Source: Takakia lepidozioides (lineage: Eukaryota > Streptophyta > Takakiopsida > Takakiales > Takakiaceae). From it: DNA of 64,000 bases. Position numbers and translations under genes: made by a program. Below, piece after piece: positions 20,104 to 30,999 of this stretch; positions within the stretch are counted from its first letter, which is position 1; each line of letters begins with the position of its first letter. The notes beneath the pieces are model-generated. The model was not told the DNA's origin, did not search any database, and saw nothing but the letters and a program-made list of their open reading frames with translations. Location: assembly GCA_030704615.1 (NCBI GenBank), contig CM060732.1, forward strand, positions 63,409,053 through 63,473,052. The letters run 5' to 3'.

Positions 20104-20704
20104 CAAAGAACGTGCTATAGTCCAAGAGGAAGTCTAGAAAATGCTTGATGCTGGTGTGATTAAGCCATCAGTTTCTCCTTGGGCTAGTCCTATTGTCCTG
20201 GTTGGAAAGAAAGATGGCACCACCCGCTTTTGTGTTGACTTCAGGAAACTGAATGACATCACTAAAAAAGATGCCTACCCTCTGCCTAGGATCAATGAGA
20301 CCTTGGATCAATTGCATGGTGCTACAATTTTCTCATCTCTTGATCTTGCATCTGGTTTTTGGCAAGTTCCTCTCACTGAAGCAGCCAAAGAAAAGACCTC
20401 GTTTGTGTGTCGCATAGGCAAATACCAATATGAGACCATGCCCTTTGGTTTATGCAATGCCACCTCCACCTTCAAACGCCTCATGGACATTGTCTTGGAA
20501 AATCTTCGTTGGGAATGTGCCTTAATTTATGTAGATGATATCAATGTGTATTCAACCAGTTTTGATACCTACTTGACTGACCTGCAGCGTGTGTTCAGCA
20601 AATTACGTACTGCAGGCCTCAAAGTAAAGCCAAAGAAGTGTGAACTATTCATGCCTGAGCTACACTTTCTTGCATATCCTCTCCAAAGATGGTTTGCTTC
20701 CTGA
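20104..20704 (+). pseudogene. Reverse transcriptase domain of the Ty3/gypsy element
   Basis: Recognisable RT motifs in order: GVIKPSVSPWASPIVLVGKK, RFCVDFRKLN, YPLPRINE, FSSLDLASGFWQVPL, MPFGLCNA and the catalytic YVDD in ALIYVDDINVYS. A TAG at about 20136 interrupts the frame just upstream (EEV*KMLDAG), and a frameshift near 20690 separates the palm from the thumb region. The YVDD box itself is intact. Confidence 0.92.
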
Positions 20705-20756
20705 TCCTGCCAAGCTTGAGTCTTTTTGGGGCTTTCCTATTCCCTAGGATAAACAT

Positions 20757-21500
20757 TGTATCAAATCCTTCCTTGGTCTGGCTTTTTATTATAGACGCTT
20801 CATTAAGAACTTTGCCAAGCTTGCCCACCCTCTAACCAAGGTGTTGTGCAAAGATGCCAGGTTTGAATGGACCTTCTCCCATCAAGCTGCCTTTGACACC
20901 CTTCGCAAGGCTTTGTGTTCGGCTCCCATACTGATGTTTCCCAACTTTGAATTGCATTTCTTGCTTCAGACTGATACATTAGATGTTGCCATCTCTGCAA
21001 TCTTATGTCAAGTAAGAGAAGGTAATGATCATGTAATAGCTTATGCATCTCGCCGTCTTGATCGTCACGAAATGAACTATTTCATATCTGATAAGGAGGG
21101 TCTGGCCTTAGTATTTGGTGTGAAGCATTACAGACAATATTTGCATGGTAGCGGATTTGTGGTGGAAACTAATCATCTTCCACTTAAAGTGCTTATGAAG
21201 CCAAGAAAACTTCATGACAGACTTGCTAGATGGGCTATGTACTTGCAGGAATTTGACATGGATATAGTCTACAAGAAAGACAAGGAGAACACAAATGTTG
21301 ATGCACTCACACGGGTGGATCCTCCTGTCAGCAGGCCTATGCTCACCTTGGATGACCTTGATGCTGCTGATGCAGCCCCTCTTCCTGATCCTGCCCCTCT
21401 TCTCAACCTTCTGTGTGCAGATCAGTACCCATTGGCCTTGGATTCACATGACATATTGGTTGCTTGGGGCTGGTCTAGCCTTCTCGATGATCCTGGTTGA
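20757..21500 (+). pseudogene. RT connection and RNase H domain of the Ty3/gypsy element
   Basis: The frame carries KSFLGLAFYYRRFIKNFA, then FPNFELHFLLQTD, an RNase H core with AISAILCQ, the Glu-containing ISDKEGLALVFGVKHYRQYL, and NTNVDALTR. The third acidic site reads ETNHLPLK where gypsy elements have TDH, a D-to-N change that should cripple RNase H. It is in a different frame from the RT palm. Confidence 0.88.
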
Positions 21501-21730
21501 TTTATTCGTGTGTTAGTATGTGTGGTGGATCTATCGCTTAGTGAGAATTCGGATAGTTTGATAGCAGTTCTTTGTTATATTTCAGCTCTTCTATTTCTTA
21601 GGCCCCCCGAGTTTGTTGTAATTCAGCTGCTGCACTCCGGTGTGACTATTGGCTTGAGCCTCAAGGCCTGATTTGGCTGTTCATGAGTAGTAACAAATGA
21701 GATAAAGGTATCCCTGACTGGAGATCATAG

Positions 21731-23064
21731 GTGCAGGCACTCCAGACCACCTTCTTTAAAATCCATTGTCTACCTCTTACGTGCAGTGCAGTCATGGATG
21801 ATCAGCTACATGTTGCGCTACTCCAGCAATGCCAATCAGGGCGTTCGTCAGCTGGCCTTTCCGAGTCCTGGCGTAAACAAATTCTCTATCATGTATCTAC
21901 TCACCGTTTTATGGGTGATAAGCTTTTCAAGGAGCTCACTAGAGGGGGAGTGCCATGCTACCTGGAGGTGCCACCACGGAGCCAGCTGAATGCTTTATTG
22001 GAGCGTTTCCATTGTTCCTTGTATGTAGGTCGCCTTGGTATCAAGAAAACTGTGGCCCGCATCCAAGAGGTATACTATTGGCTGGGAATTCACCGAGACG
22101 TCACCGAGTTCATCTCTAAGTATGAAGGTTGTCGTGCTAACATTGCTCTCCCTAGGGCCCGGATCTTGTATGAGCTGCAGCCTTTGCCTGTTACCCATGC
22201 TTTTGCTCGTGTTGGCATTGACTTAGTAGGACCCCTCGCACTCACATCAAAGGGTCGAAGCTACCTTTTGTGTTTTGCTACCGACTATTTGACTAAGTGC
22301 GTAGAAGTCCGGCCTTTGCGTTCCAAGGTTAGTGATGCTGTAGCTCAGTTCTTCTTCAATGAGGTCTTTATGCGGCATGGGTGTCATAGGGAGATTCTAA
22401 CGGCTCAAGGCAAGGAGTTTTGTAACCAGCTCCTCACGGTGATTTGCTTCAACTTCGGTGTTAAGCATTCCACCACCGCCCCATACCATCCCCATACCAA
22501 TGGCCTCACGAAACGCTTCAACCAAACTCTTTGCCGAATGTTGGAGAAGAATGGCACACTTACCAGGGAGTGGGGTACATTTCTTCCCCCTATTCTCTTT
22601 GCTTATCGCACCGATGTGCATGCTAACACCAAGAAGACTCCTTTTGAGTTGCTGTATGGTCACAAGTGTGTCTCAACTTTGCATTCTACCCCTCTTATCT
22701 CTACTGTTGCTGATCCGGTTGATCTTGAGACCTTTGTTGAGGATCTTCATGCTCGGCATGCGGTGTCTATCCATGATGCCAAGACGAACATTGGTAAGGC
22801 TCAGCTTACCCAGGCCCGTAATTTTAACAAGCGTGTCAAGTATTCTAACATGTTTCAGGTAGGACAGACCGTGCGCGTTCGATTATAGCATGGCAAGCAT
22901 GCATGCAAATCTAAGCTCAAGATCGACGGTCCATACTTGATCTATCAGATTTTACGTGGGCGACGTGCTCTCGTTATTCCACAAGGCTCTAATACTGAAG
23001 TGCGGGATGAACTTGTTTCCTTGACAGACTTGGTGCATTCCGAGCTAGTTTTTGATCTTATATA
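21731..23064 (+). pseudogene. Integrase of the Ty3/gypsy element, catalytically dead
   Basis: The zinc-binding region, the DDE core (GIDLVGPL, KGRSYLLCFATDYLTK, TAPYHPHTNG) and a C-terminal tail (KLKIDGPYLIY) are visible. Asp 2 is lost (LTAQGKEF instead of the usual TDQG) and the Glu is Lys (NGLTKRFN instead of NGLTERF). The zinc finger also has GRLG for GHLG and YEGC for CxxC. TAG at 22886-22888 cuts off the C-terminal segment that continues in frame to TAA at about 23064. Confidence 0.9.
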
Positions 23065-23408
23065 ATGTGGAGGGGCGCACGGTGGGGTGATGTCTTGATC
23101 TTCTTAGCCGATCTACTTCAGCTTGATCCTCTTCTTTTCTCAGCGACTTAGTCTTAGTTTGCGGATGGTGACTCTTGGGGTCGTAGGACTTGACCTCTCT
23201 AGGACTTCAAACATTTAGTTTCATTTCATATCACCATCTGTACTCCCTGCACGGTTTTCCTAGCCAAGGGTTTTGTCCTCGGCCCAACTTGCGGGTGCCA
23301 GGTTTTTCCTTAGTAGGTTTTTCACCCAGCAGTGGAGGGTGATATTTCTCTATTATTTGTTTTCCTTCGCGGAGCTCAAGATTTTTCGTGGGGGGTAGGC
23401 TTCACAGA

Positions 23409-23867
23409 TGTAAAGCCCCATATTTGCTTAGCCTAGAAATGGCCTGTTTCATCCAAAACGGCGATACACATCCATAGTATATTTTTTTGGCATGTAAAGC
23501 CGTTAAACCGTTACAATGATATCTAGGTTAGGGTTAGTTTTGGCTGGTGGCTCCATCCTGGCCCTTCATCAGATCCAGCGCTACAAGGCGACGCTGTGGG
23601 CTTTGGCTTGTGACGCCTTGCCATGCGGCGGGCCACTAAAGCTAGGGCTTTTGTATAAAGACGGCGCCCTGACACAAGGTCAGGGCGGTGTATTCGGATG
23701 TTAGTATATATGTGATTTTGGTGTATAAGCTTTGGATGAGAGCTACTTTGTGTCAGATCCGTGTGTTTGATCCTCCTCTCGCGCGTTGTTTGCTCTTTCC
23801 GCTCGCCCCTTTGTTGTGCAACCTTGCTTCTTGAGAGGAAAAGAGTATATGCTTCAGGCTTGTTTTA
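23409..23867 (+). repeat. 3' LTR (459 bp)
   Basis: It matches the 5' LTR along its length, begins TGTAAAGCCCC and ends GCTTGTTTTA. It retains the 35-bp segment missing from the 5' LTR, with a TATAAA box. It ends next to the candidate target-site duplication AGGCT. Confidence 0.9.
23654..23659 (+). promoter_or_regulatory. TATA box in the 3' LTR
   Basis: TATAAA within TTGTATAAAGAC lies mid-LTR where the U3 promoter is expected. The corresponding part of the 5' LTR is deleted. Any transcription from the 3' LTR would read rightward into 23.9-25 kb. Confidence 0.5.
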
Positions 23868-24127
23868 AGGCTTCACAAGCTATCTGCGCAATCTTGCAAA
23901 CACTAATGCGTGGGATGCAGATCCTACAAAACGGATGCCTACAAAGTATATTACATCCAATCCTTGAATGATTGAACTTCACAACAAACATCTTCAAAGT
24001 CACCTAGCTGTTTGCTGGCCAGTCTAAACAACACAATACATATGCCAAAGAAGTTAGCCAAACCGGTAGCAAGATACCATCCACCTTTAGATGATGTTCA
24101 AGTATGACCTTTCAGCTGTCATTCCAA

Positions 24128-24597
24128 GGGCTGGGCTAACAGAGCGAGTTTTTCCTCTAGAAAAGGAGGAAATTCTGGGCAAAGCCCTCTTGTTACAATC
24201 AAATCCTTGTATCAGGAACCAAGGATCCCCAAAAACCAAATGATCAATAGCAACTTAGAAACTGTCATTCAAATTCAAATTCAAGTGATTAACAGATTCG
24301 GGAAATGTGCATATTTGTGAAAACAACATGCCATGATCTACCCCCAGTTCACTGAAACTGTAGATGAATCACAGTTTACCGGGATGGCAGTTTTGGGGTG
24401 ATTTCGGCTAAGATCACACACTTTGAAAGAACAACAGCTACCGGAAGTCACAACCAAATACTCAAAACAAGTGTATTTTCAGAAACTAAAGGGGAAAAGT
24501 AGGCATACCGCTGTACAACTCCAATTGCTGCCTGCAAGGGGCTTAGGCCAGCATATGGTACCCCTCCTGTCAACACATCCCTACCAACATGATGGTA
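24128..24597 (-). pseudogene. Partial duplicate of the ACT-kinase 3' exons
   Basis: The block matches 33405-33877, covering exons 11 and 12 of the STY-type kinase and the intron between. It encodes [15 protein letters not shown] and [12 protein letters not shown]. The exon 12 copy ends early in a stop (LLAQPLE*), its acceptor region has lost bases (AACAAGAG for AACAACAG), and about 10 bp before exon 11 are deleted. No other kinase exons are present here, so it is a non-functional fragment. Confidence 0.88.
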
Positions 24598-24607
24598 GCT
24601 GTGAGTG

Positions 24608-24750
24608 GCCATGTGAAGATGAACTGAATGGTCCTCTGCCAGGTACAAACTCACTTCGCCCAGGCGATGAACTGGATGGACCTACCGTTTGGCAGCTACA
24701 AACGGCTTGCGGATGGTCCCCGATGGTCTTCTGGCAGGTACAAAATGATT
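24608..24750. repeat. Three imperfect tandem repeats (about 45 bp unit)
   Basis: Related units GGTCCTCTGCCAGGTACAAA, GGACCTACCGTTTGGCAGC and GGTCTTCTGGCAGGTACAAA follow one another within 140 bp. They look like a small minisatellite. No function is evident. Confidence 0.45.
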
Positions 24751-25412
24751 TGTAACCAAACATGCACATACGGTATGCTTCTGCAATCTTTGTAATTTTA
24801 TTTGCTGTAACGTTACGCAATGGACGTGAGAGGGAACCTCGCCGTCGCGGGAGGGGGCGGGTGGGGTCACGCGCACGGGGTGGCGCTTGTGATGTATAGA
24901 CGCATTGTATTAATAGATAGTTGGATGTGAAACAGGACAATGTGGTACATCGAGATAGAGTTGACTGCAGAAGACTGAAAAGGTCCACCATTCCAACAAT
25001 CCATAGGAGAAGAATCTGCAGTTCCAGCCAAAGCTTGTATACATTTACTTCCACATACCCCCCCTCTCAAATCAATAGAGGAGGATATGAGGATTTCAAG
25101 ATTGTGAAGCTATGAACCTCCATATAATTCAAACTGTCCGAATGTCTACCAAAGTACAAATGCTCGTTTCTGACTGCAAACTTCAAGCAAAGCAACAAAA
25201 AACGTTTCCTTAAAAGAATGTGTCTACTGACAGCTTTCAAAGCTCACTTTATTGCTAGGAAAGCTTGTTAATGCAGCGCTAAAGAACAGTGTTTGATTTA
25301 CAGTTACTTGGAGGTAGTGGAGTACATATGCTTGAGTTTCCAGTTTTCAAGAGGCATTTGTGCTTATCAAGCAACAAACCATGGAATGGAGGCATGCTTG
25401 GCAACTAACAAG

Positions 25413-28400
25413 CTAGTTAAGTGCAAAAGCCTCAAGCGGGCTGGATTTGCTGTTACCCGCTTCTTGCTGATGCGATTCTAACTCTCGGATATGACCTGTG
25501 TATTCGTCCCATGTGAAGGGCCGATACTTTTGTGGATGATCAGCATCGACAAGCTCGGCAGGAGCAGAAATCTGTGTCTCGGACGCAACTGAACAGAAGA
25601 AGATCATTGAGATCCGTGACTCTTTTTCATTCAGGACTGCTCTGTGCTGCACGCTTCTGAACCGACCGTTGCTCCAAGCCTACAGATCCATGGTTGAGTG
25701 GAAGAGCAGTCCCAGGGTCATCATCAGAAAATAGAAATTGGATATTGTCTTCAGGCCGCCCGCACATTGGGCATTTACAATCTCACTTTCCTCTCTGCAT
25801 CTGTTTTTTGTTCAAGGTAGACTACCCACCCCGAGCTCAAATTTCAGTCTAGTGCCAAGGGTAGGTAGGCACTTCAGGTCATCCTTAAGCCCGAGTCACA
25901 GACTGGAACCAAGTTCAGAGAGGTTTTATGCCTGACTTCATTTTGTTTGGACATTCTGTGTGCTTCCAACACACTCCTTAGACAATTCAGCCTCCAACTC
26001 AGCTTCTCCAGCAGGGTCAGTTCCTGCCTGATGTCCAGGTACTTAAAATCTCCTCTACCCTTTTCCGCTTGATAGTCCAGCACTAGATAAACAATACTAC
26101 CACATCAATTTCAGCCTCCCATTTTCAGGTTTCCTAATTCTGACAGAGGGCATTGGCTACAGTAGACCAGCCAAAAGAGCAAAGTACATTGACCGGATCA
26201 TGTAGACGGTGTACACATATACCCCAGTATGCTGCTGCTACAGGGCCTGGCACAGTATATGAGAGATTAATTCGCTATCAGATGTCATGTTGGTTCACTA
26301 GGAACCTTCATGGACGTACCATTCTCCTTTTCTTCACAGACCATGTAGTAGCAGATAGTGCAAGGCACAAAGTCCTAATTCCACTTTGGCATAAGGAAGG
26401 ATAATCCAAAATAGACTATCAAATTCCTCCCAAGAGAAAGATAAGAAATAGATATATGCTGCTTTCAGAAGTATCAGAGAGATTGTACTCATAAGATGTT
26501 GTTTGCTGTAGCCTTGTGGCCATTGACCCCGCGCCCAGTTTGAGCGGGAACAAAAGGGACAGAACCTACCTCTGTCAGGGGCTGACGTTGGTAGTAAGAC
26601 TTACCTCCATATAAAGAATTAATCCGGGTTTTCCAGATATCCTCTAGAAATCCCTTCACACAAGCATCAATCTGCTGTGTGTGATTTGCCCAAAAACTAG
26701 GCCTCAGGAGGGCCTGGGCTTTTGGCTCAGCCTCGAGACTTTCAAAGTTGGTAAACAGGGGTACAGGCACAATTCCCTTAATAGATTTGAAGAGAGCGTC
26801 TCTTTGGTGAGAGAACCCCGGACTGTATCAGAAAATGAATACTGTCTTCAGATTGCCCACACAACGGGCAATTGCACTCTCCCTTTCCTCTCTGCTTCTG
26901 TTTGCTGTTCAAAGGTAGGCTTCCTGCCCTGAGTTTAAATTTCAGTCTAGTGCTGAGAGTGGGTAGACTCTTGAGGTCATCCAAGAGAGAGAGAGAGAGA
27001 GAGAGAGTGTGTGTGTTTGTGTACGTGTGTACTCATAAGACTGTTTGCCGTGGCCATAGACCCCGTCCCCAGAACAAGAGGGAACAGACACTACCTTTGT
27101 GAGGGGCTCACTCCAGTGGTGGGACTTACCTTGATATATCCAATTGGTTCGGGCTTTCCAGATTTCCTCTAGAAAGCCCTTCACACAAGCATCAGTCTGC
27201 TGTGTGTGATCTGCCAACAGTTACACCCCAACAGGACCAGGGCTTTAGGCTCAGCCTCCAGATTTTGAAAGTTAGTGAACATAGGTGCAGGGACTATGTT
27301 CTTGATTGATGGTCCTGAAGACGGTCGGTCTCTGATGAGAATACCCTGGACATTGTCTTCAGGCCGAGGGGATGCGCTAATATCATTATTCGGAAACCAC
27401 ATCCCATGATCCTCATCTAAGGTGTCCATGTAGTTCACCATGCACCCCAGAAAGGTTCATGAATGTGTCTACTTCCCAAGTCAGTTAACCCACAGTAAAT
27501 AGATCGGTAAAATCATAGAGAGACAGAGAGACGAACCTGCAGAGTATCACCAACATTGATAACAAGGCCATCAACACGAGGCTTTACAGTTACCCATGTA
27601 CCATCTTTTCCCATTATTTGGAGGCCTCCAACATGATCTTGGTGCAGTATTGTGAGCATGAAAGTATCAGTGTGGACACCGACGCCAAGCGTCTTTGAGG
27701 GTTGTAGGCATGGTGGGTAGCTGGTGAAGCGTGCCAGGGACTCATTTCCTTTCTTAAAAGGTTTGGTGAAGGTTGTGTGGTTTAACCCAAGACCTTCAGC
27801 GCAGAGTTCCAAAATTTGCATGGAGAGATTTTCTGTGGCCTTGAAGTACGCTTCCACGCATGTGCTAACACAAACAAAGGGGTTGAAAAATGTTAAGAAA
27901 AGAAAGAGGGAACTTTATAGCATGGAAAATCCAACAGACTGTGGGACAAAATATATAACAAACAAAGAACTAGAAAAACCACACTAAATTGCTGCACATA
28001 GATGGAGCACCTCTTGGAGGTGGGTCGGTGTGGGTGGGTGTATGTGTGAGGGTGAGAATAAAATGTACTCATGAGATGTTTGAGTGGCCTTGTGGCCATA
28101 GACCCCCCACCCAGTTTGGACGGAACAAGAGGGAATTAACACTACCTTTGTGAGGGGCTCACTCCAGTAGTGGAGACTTACAATGGTATAAATAATTGGT
28201 TCAGGCTTTCCAGATTTCCTCTAGAAAGCCTTTCACACAAGCATCAATCAGCTGTGTTTGAGTTGCCCAGAAATTAGACCCCTAGAGGGCCAGATAGGCT
28301 CAGCCTCCAGATTTTGAAAGTTGGTGCACAGAGGTGCATAAGACTATGTTCTTGATGGTCCTGAACAGGGTCGCTCTCTGATGAGAACACAACAATCATC

Positions 28401-30704
28401 AGGGCTGTCTTGGACCATAGGGCTCTTTCTACTATATCATTCCATTCTTTAGAAAACCCCGCACTATTAGAGTTACGTTCACAGCCAAGATGGCTATAGT
28501 GCGTTTCAAAGGTATTCACAATCTCAACCATAGAAGTCAACACTTCAACCTTGTCATTCCTTAAAGCGTGTACTTGCTGCTCATTTTCCGGCCCGTACAA
28601 ACGCTGTAAAGCCAACCAGAATCATTACCATTGTGGTGGTTCAAGCTAATGTCACAGTACAACTCTTCACATTGTCTTCTGAAAGGAATTCTATCTTGAC
28701 CTCTTCCCTCCAGAATTTCTCTATGCTCCACTTTCTAATAGAATGTTTTACAGATCTCTTAGTGTTAAGAATACACCTTTTGACCTCAGAGTGAAGAGTC
28801 CACCACTATCGGTTCTATCAATCAACACTTTGGCATACTGAGGAAACAACTCCTAATCTACTATGATATAATCCACAATTGAACAATCCCAAGTTTGGGT
28901 TTTTTCACTGGTCCACTGCAAATGGTCCAACTTCAAATTGCTTCCTTTGGCTAGTCAGCCAAACGGAAGTTAAAGGTGCCCCAGCCACAAGCCAGCCTTT
29001 TCATACAAATTGTCTGTTGTCGAGGTTGCTATTGCTCCTAGACATCCTAAAATTCTGCTTTAATGGGTCGCGTGCAGGCTTTGATTGCCTTGTGTAAAAT
29101 TTGAGGATTGGCATGCCATATCCTTTGTTCACAACTTGATCAGTCACATGCAAAGGTAGGTCTGACTGACATGGTCTCCTTGCATAGACCTTTGGGTTTG
29201 GGAGCTCTATCGTAGTTCTTATAATTTGCTCTAACCAGATCCCATTGTCATGACGATTATCAAAGAACAAAGCTATCTCCCAAATGAATGACTTTGGTTA
29301 CAAGACAGCCCTTTGAAATCTACACTGATATCATCAGGTAAAATCACACCACACTTGAGTTGAAATCACAGGAAAGATCTTCAGCAGAACTTATTTGCAC
29401 ATCTCAATCACAGGTACCTGAACTCAGTATAAGCAGGCTTTCCCAAGCCATAGACTTGGAGGGCATGTTCTTGCAGCTGGCCCTGCCTTCCCCAAGCAAC
29501 TTGGAATCTTTCAAACCACGGGCGTCCAGCATACCTAAAACACAAGCATAACAAGCTGGTAAAGTACATAAACATTATCAAAGCTTGATCCGCTTGCTCT
29601 ATCTCCCACCCCCTCCCCCTCAAGACGCCTTACCATGCTGCATCTCTGTATCCAAATCTAGTGTATCCAAGTACTCCATTTCCACCTTTAGCCCAATGTT
29701 TTAAAGCAACCCCTTCATCGAAAAGAGGGAGAGGGACTAGCCTGTAACCAGCGATTCCATATCCAGATTTACCGACACCAACCGCTCTCTTTTTCTGCTC
29801 TAAAGGAAGAGCGAAGTACTCAGCAGCATGCGCCTGCGTTCTTTGTACAAGGGTGAGAGGAATGCCATGGTTGATGACCTGGTAAGAACCAGACATCACC
29901 TCAAATCGGTCATTTGAAATGGATAAGAAAGATGTCATGTCTGTGGTGGATAGACCACCCTGAGAAACAAAGAATTGAATGACACAGGAGGTACATGACA
30001 ACACGTTCCCTTGAGAAACTCTGGAATGAATCTGGAGTGAAGGCTGACCTTTTACAACACTACCGGTGCCAAGCTCAGTTAAGTTAATTAAACCAAAGAT
30101 ACTTTGACTGGTGTACCTGGAAGAAGCCCCACTCTTCGCATGCGCTGCAAATCTCTTTCACAATCTTGTGTCTCCCAGTTTGCCCTCCCTGTAAGCATAG
30201 TAACAAAGACCAGATCGAGGGTAAACTTCACAGCAAACGACTGAATGGGAAATCCATCCCCTTCACTACTGGTTGTGTTCACAAGGTGGGAGCATCTGCT
30301 AGTCTATACTTGGGATGTCTTTAAACCCGTTGCACCGCTCTTGCAGGCAATGGAGCATCATTTATCCACCCCCTCTTTAAACTTTAAATTGGACATGGAG
30401 ACGAAATTCTGTAGGTATGATTACTTAGTTCGGCATTGCTGTTCAGCTCGCAGGCAATCCACCATTCATGGTGCGCCCCATGGATACCACACCACCACTG
30501 TTACTCACAATCAACGATGAGATGTATTGTCTTTTCATTCAATTTTCATGTAACTGATTCCGGCCTGCTAGCCTCACGTTCACACACGCCAAAAGTTACC
30601 GTGGTGAGCCCGGACAGGTCAATGACAGGCAAGCTTTCGGATCCCCCATAGTCGTTGTGGGCTACGGAGGGGCGCACATGCTCGGGCCACTCATAGTCAG
30701 CCAT
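25413..30704 (-). CDS. 2-oxoglutarate/Fe(II)-dependent dioxygenase (DOXC class), six exons
   Basis: Soluble 2OG oxygenases hydroxylate or desaturate plant hormones and specialised metabolites using Fe(II), 2-oxoglutarate and O2. Exons (minus): 30704-30600, 30188-30117, 29878-29634, 29534-29418, 27864-27537, 25679-25413. All junctions are GT/AG, phases agree and the sum is 378 codons (377 residues), the usual length. Landmarks: PVIDLSGL in exon 1, SACEEWGFFQ|VINHGIP across exons 2-3, iron ligands H244 and D246 (GVHTDTF), H301 (VQHRAV) and the 2-oxoglutarate-binding R311-x-S313 (RIS). An upstream in-frame ATG at 30812 would add 36 residues; I prefer 30704, which gives a usual N-terminus. Introns 4 and 5 (1.55 and 1.86 kb) are filled with LINE fragments. 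The substrate cannot be told from sequence. The gene appears intact. Confidence 0.92.
25735..25945 (-). mobile_element. LINE fragment in dioxygenase intron 5
   Basis: On the minus strand it encodes a degraded form of the segment with a CPMCGRPED zinc-binding motif, related to the copies at 26.5-27.0 kb and 53.2-53.3 kb. It lies about 60 bp upstream of exon 6 in the sense of the gene. Confidence 0.55.
26497..26985 (-). mobile_element. 5'-truncated LINE (non-LTR retrotransposon) 3' end
   Basis: The minus strand encodes GECNCPLCGQSEDSIHFL, the zinc-binding motif found C-terminal to the RT of plant LINEs, then FWANHTQQIDACVKGFLEDIW and a conserved 3' tail ending in CTTATGAGTACA. It is frame-broken and lacks RT and endonuclease. 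It lies in intron 5 of the dioxygenase gene. Confidence 0.7.
26984..27007. repeat. (AG)n microsatellite followed by (GT)n
   Basis: Twelve AG units run into a short GT tract. It sits at the 3' terminus of the next LINE copy (27030-27370, minus), so it may be that copy's simple-repeat tail. Confidence 0.9.
27030..27370 (-). mobile_element. LINE 3' fragment, second copy in intron 5
   Basis: This repeats the 3' tail of the copy at 26.5 kb (GGCCATAGACCCCG...GTGAGGGGCTCA, CTCTAGAAAGCCCTTCACA) in the same orientation, with about 15-20% differences by eye. The minus-strand frame includes QQTDACVKGFLEEIWKAR. Confidence 0.7.
28060..28620 (-). mobile_element. LINE fragment in dioxygenase intron 4
   Basis: A third copy of the same 3' tail (28070-28340) continues upstream into a minus-strand frame with ALRNDKVEVLTSMVEIVNTF, resembling the region ahead of the RT in plant LINEs. 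The pieces are not collinear with a full element, so internal deletion or nesting occurred. Confidence 0.6.
28640..29270. other. Remainder of dioxygenase intron 4, probable LINE-derived
   Basis: Short minus-strand frames here look like worn LINE endonuclease/linker sequence, but I see no catalytic motif. A phrase resembling TACATTGTCTTCTxxxTxTxC also occurs near 32095. Treated as repeat-derived intron sequence. Confidence 0.35.
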
Positions 30705-30834
30705 CAACGAAGATCCCTGTGTGTGTGCCAGTGCCGCCGGCACACCCACACCTGCTCTACCTGATTCCCTCCTTGTCTCATGTGCCTGCTTCAAATTTCC
30801 ACTCTCTGACATGGCTGCCACTAGTCAGAAGCAA

Positions 30835-30839
<5 letters not shown>

Positions 30840-30869
<30 letters not shown>
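30840..30869. repeat. (GA)15 microsatellite in the 5' flank of the dioxygenase gene
   Basis: A perfect GA tract lies 28 bp upstream of the outer candidate ATG (30812). It reads as CT on the gene's strand, a common feature of plant 5' UTRs and core promoters. Confidence 0.9.
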
Positions 30870-30999
30870 CAGGACAGAAACTCTGGAAGATCAGCAGCAG
30901 CTTGACGTATCATTCAAATCTAATCAGCTCCCTTTCCTACGGGCTTGCTTGTGAGCATTTTCCTTAGATATCCGCCAGTTTGGGGTATTACCAATTGGA

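Larger units (their letters stand above)
17066..23867 (+). mobile_element. Ty3/gypsy-type LTR retrotransposon, decayed
   Basis: The element has two related LTRs, a TGG-starting primer binding site directly after the 5' LTR and a purine-rich tract (GTGGGGGGTAGG) shortly before the 3' LTR. The internal order is gag remnant, protease, reverse transcriptase, RNase H, integrase. Integrase after RNase H defines Ty3/gypsy. I see no chromodomain. Many stops, frameshifts and lost catalytic residues make it non-autonomous. Candidate target-site duplications AAGCT (17061-17065) and AGGCT (23868-23872) differ by one base. Confidence 0.92.

Noticed and set aside
23868-23880. AGGCTTCACA after the 3' LTR, resembling sequence just before the 3' LTR
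   Set aside because: It could suggest a tandem or recombined element, but only 10 bp match and the LTR boundary fits the primer-binding-site position, so I treat it as chance.
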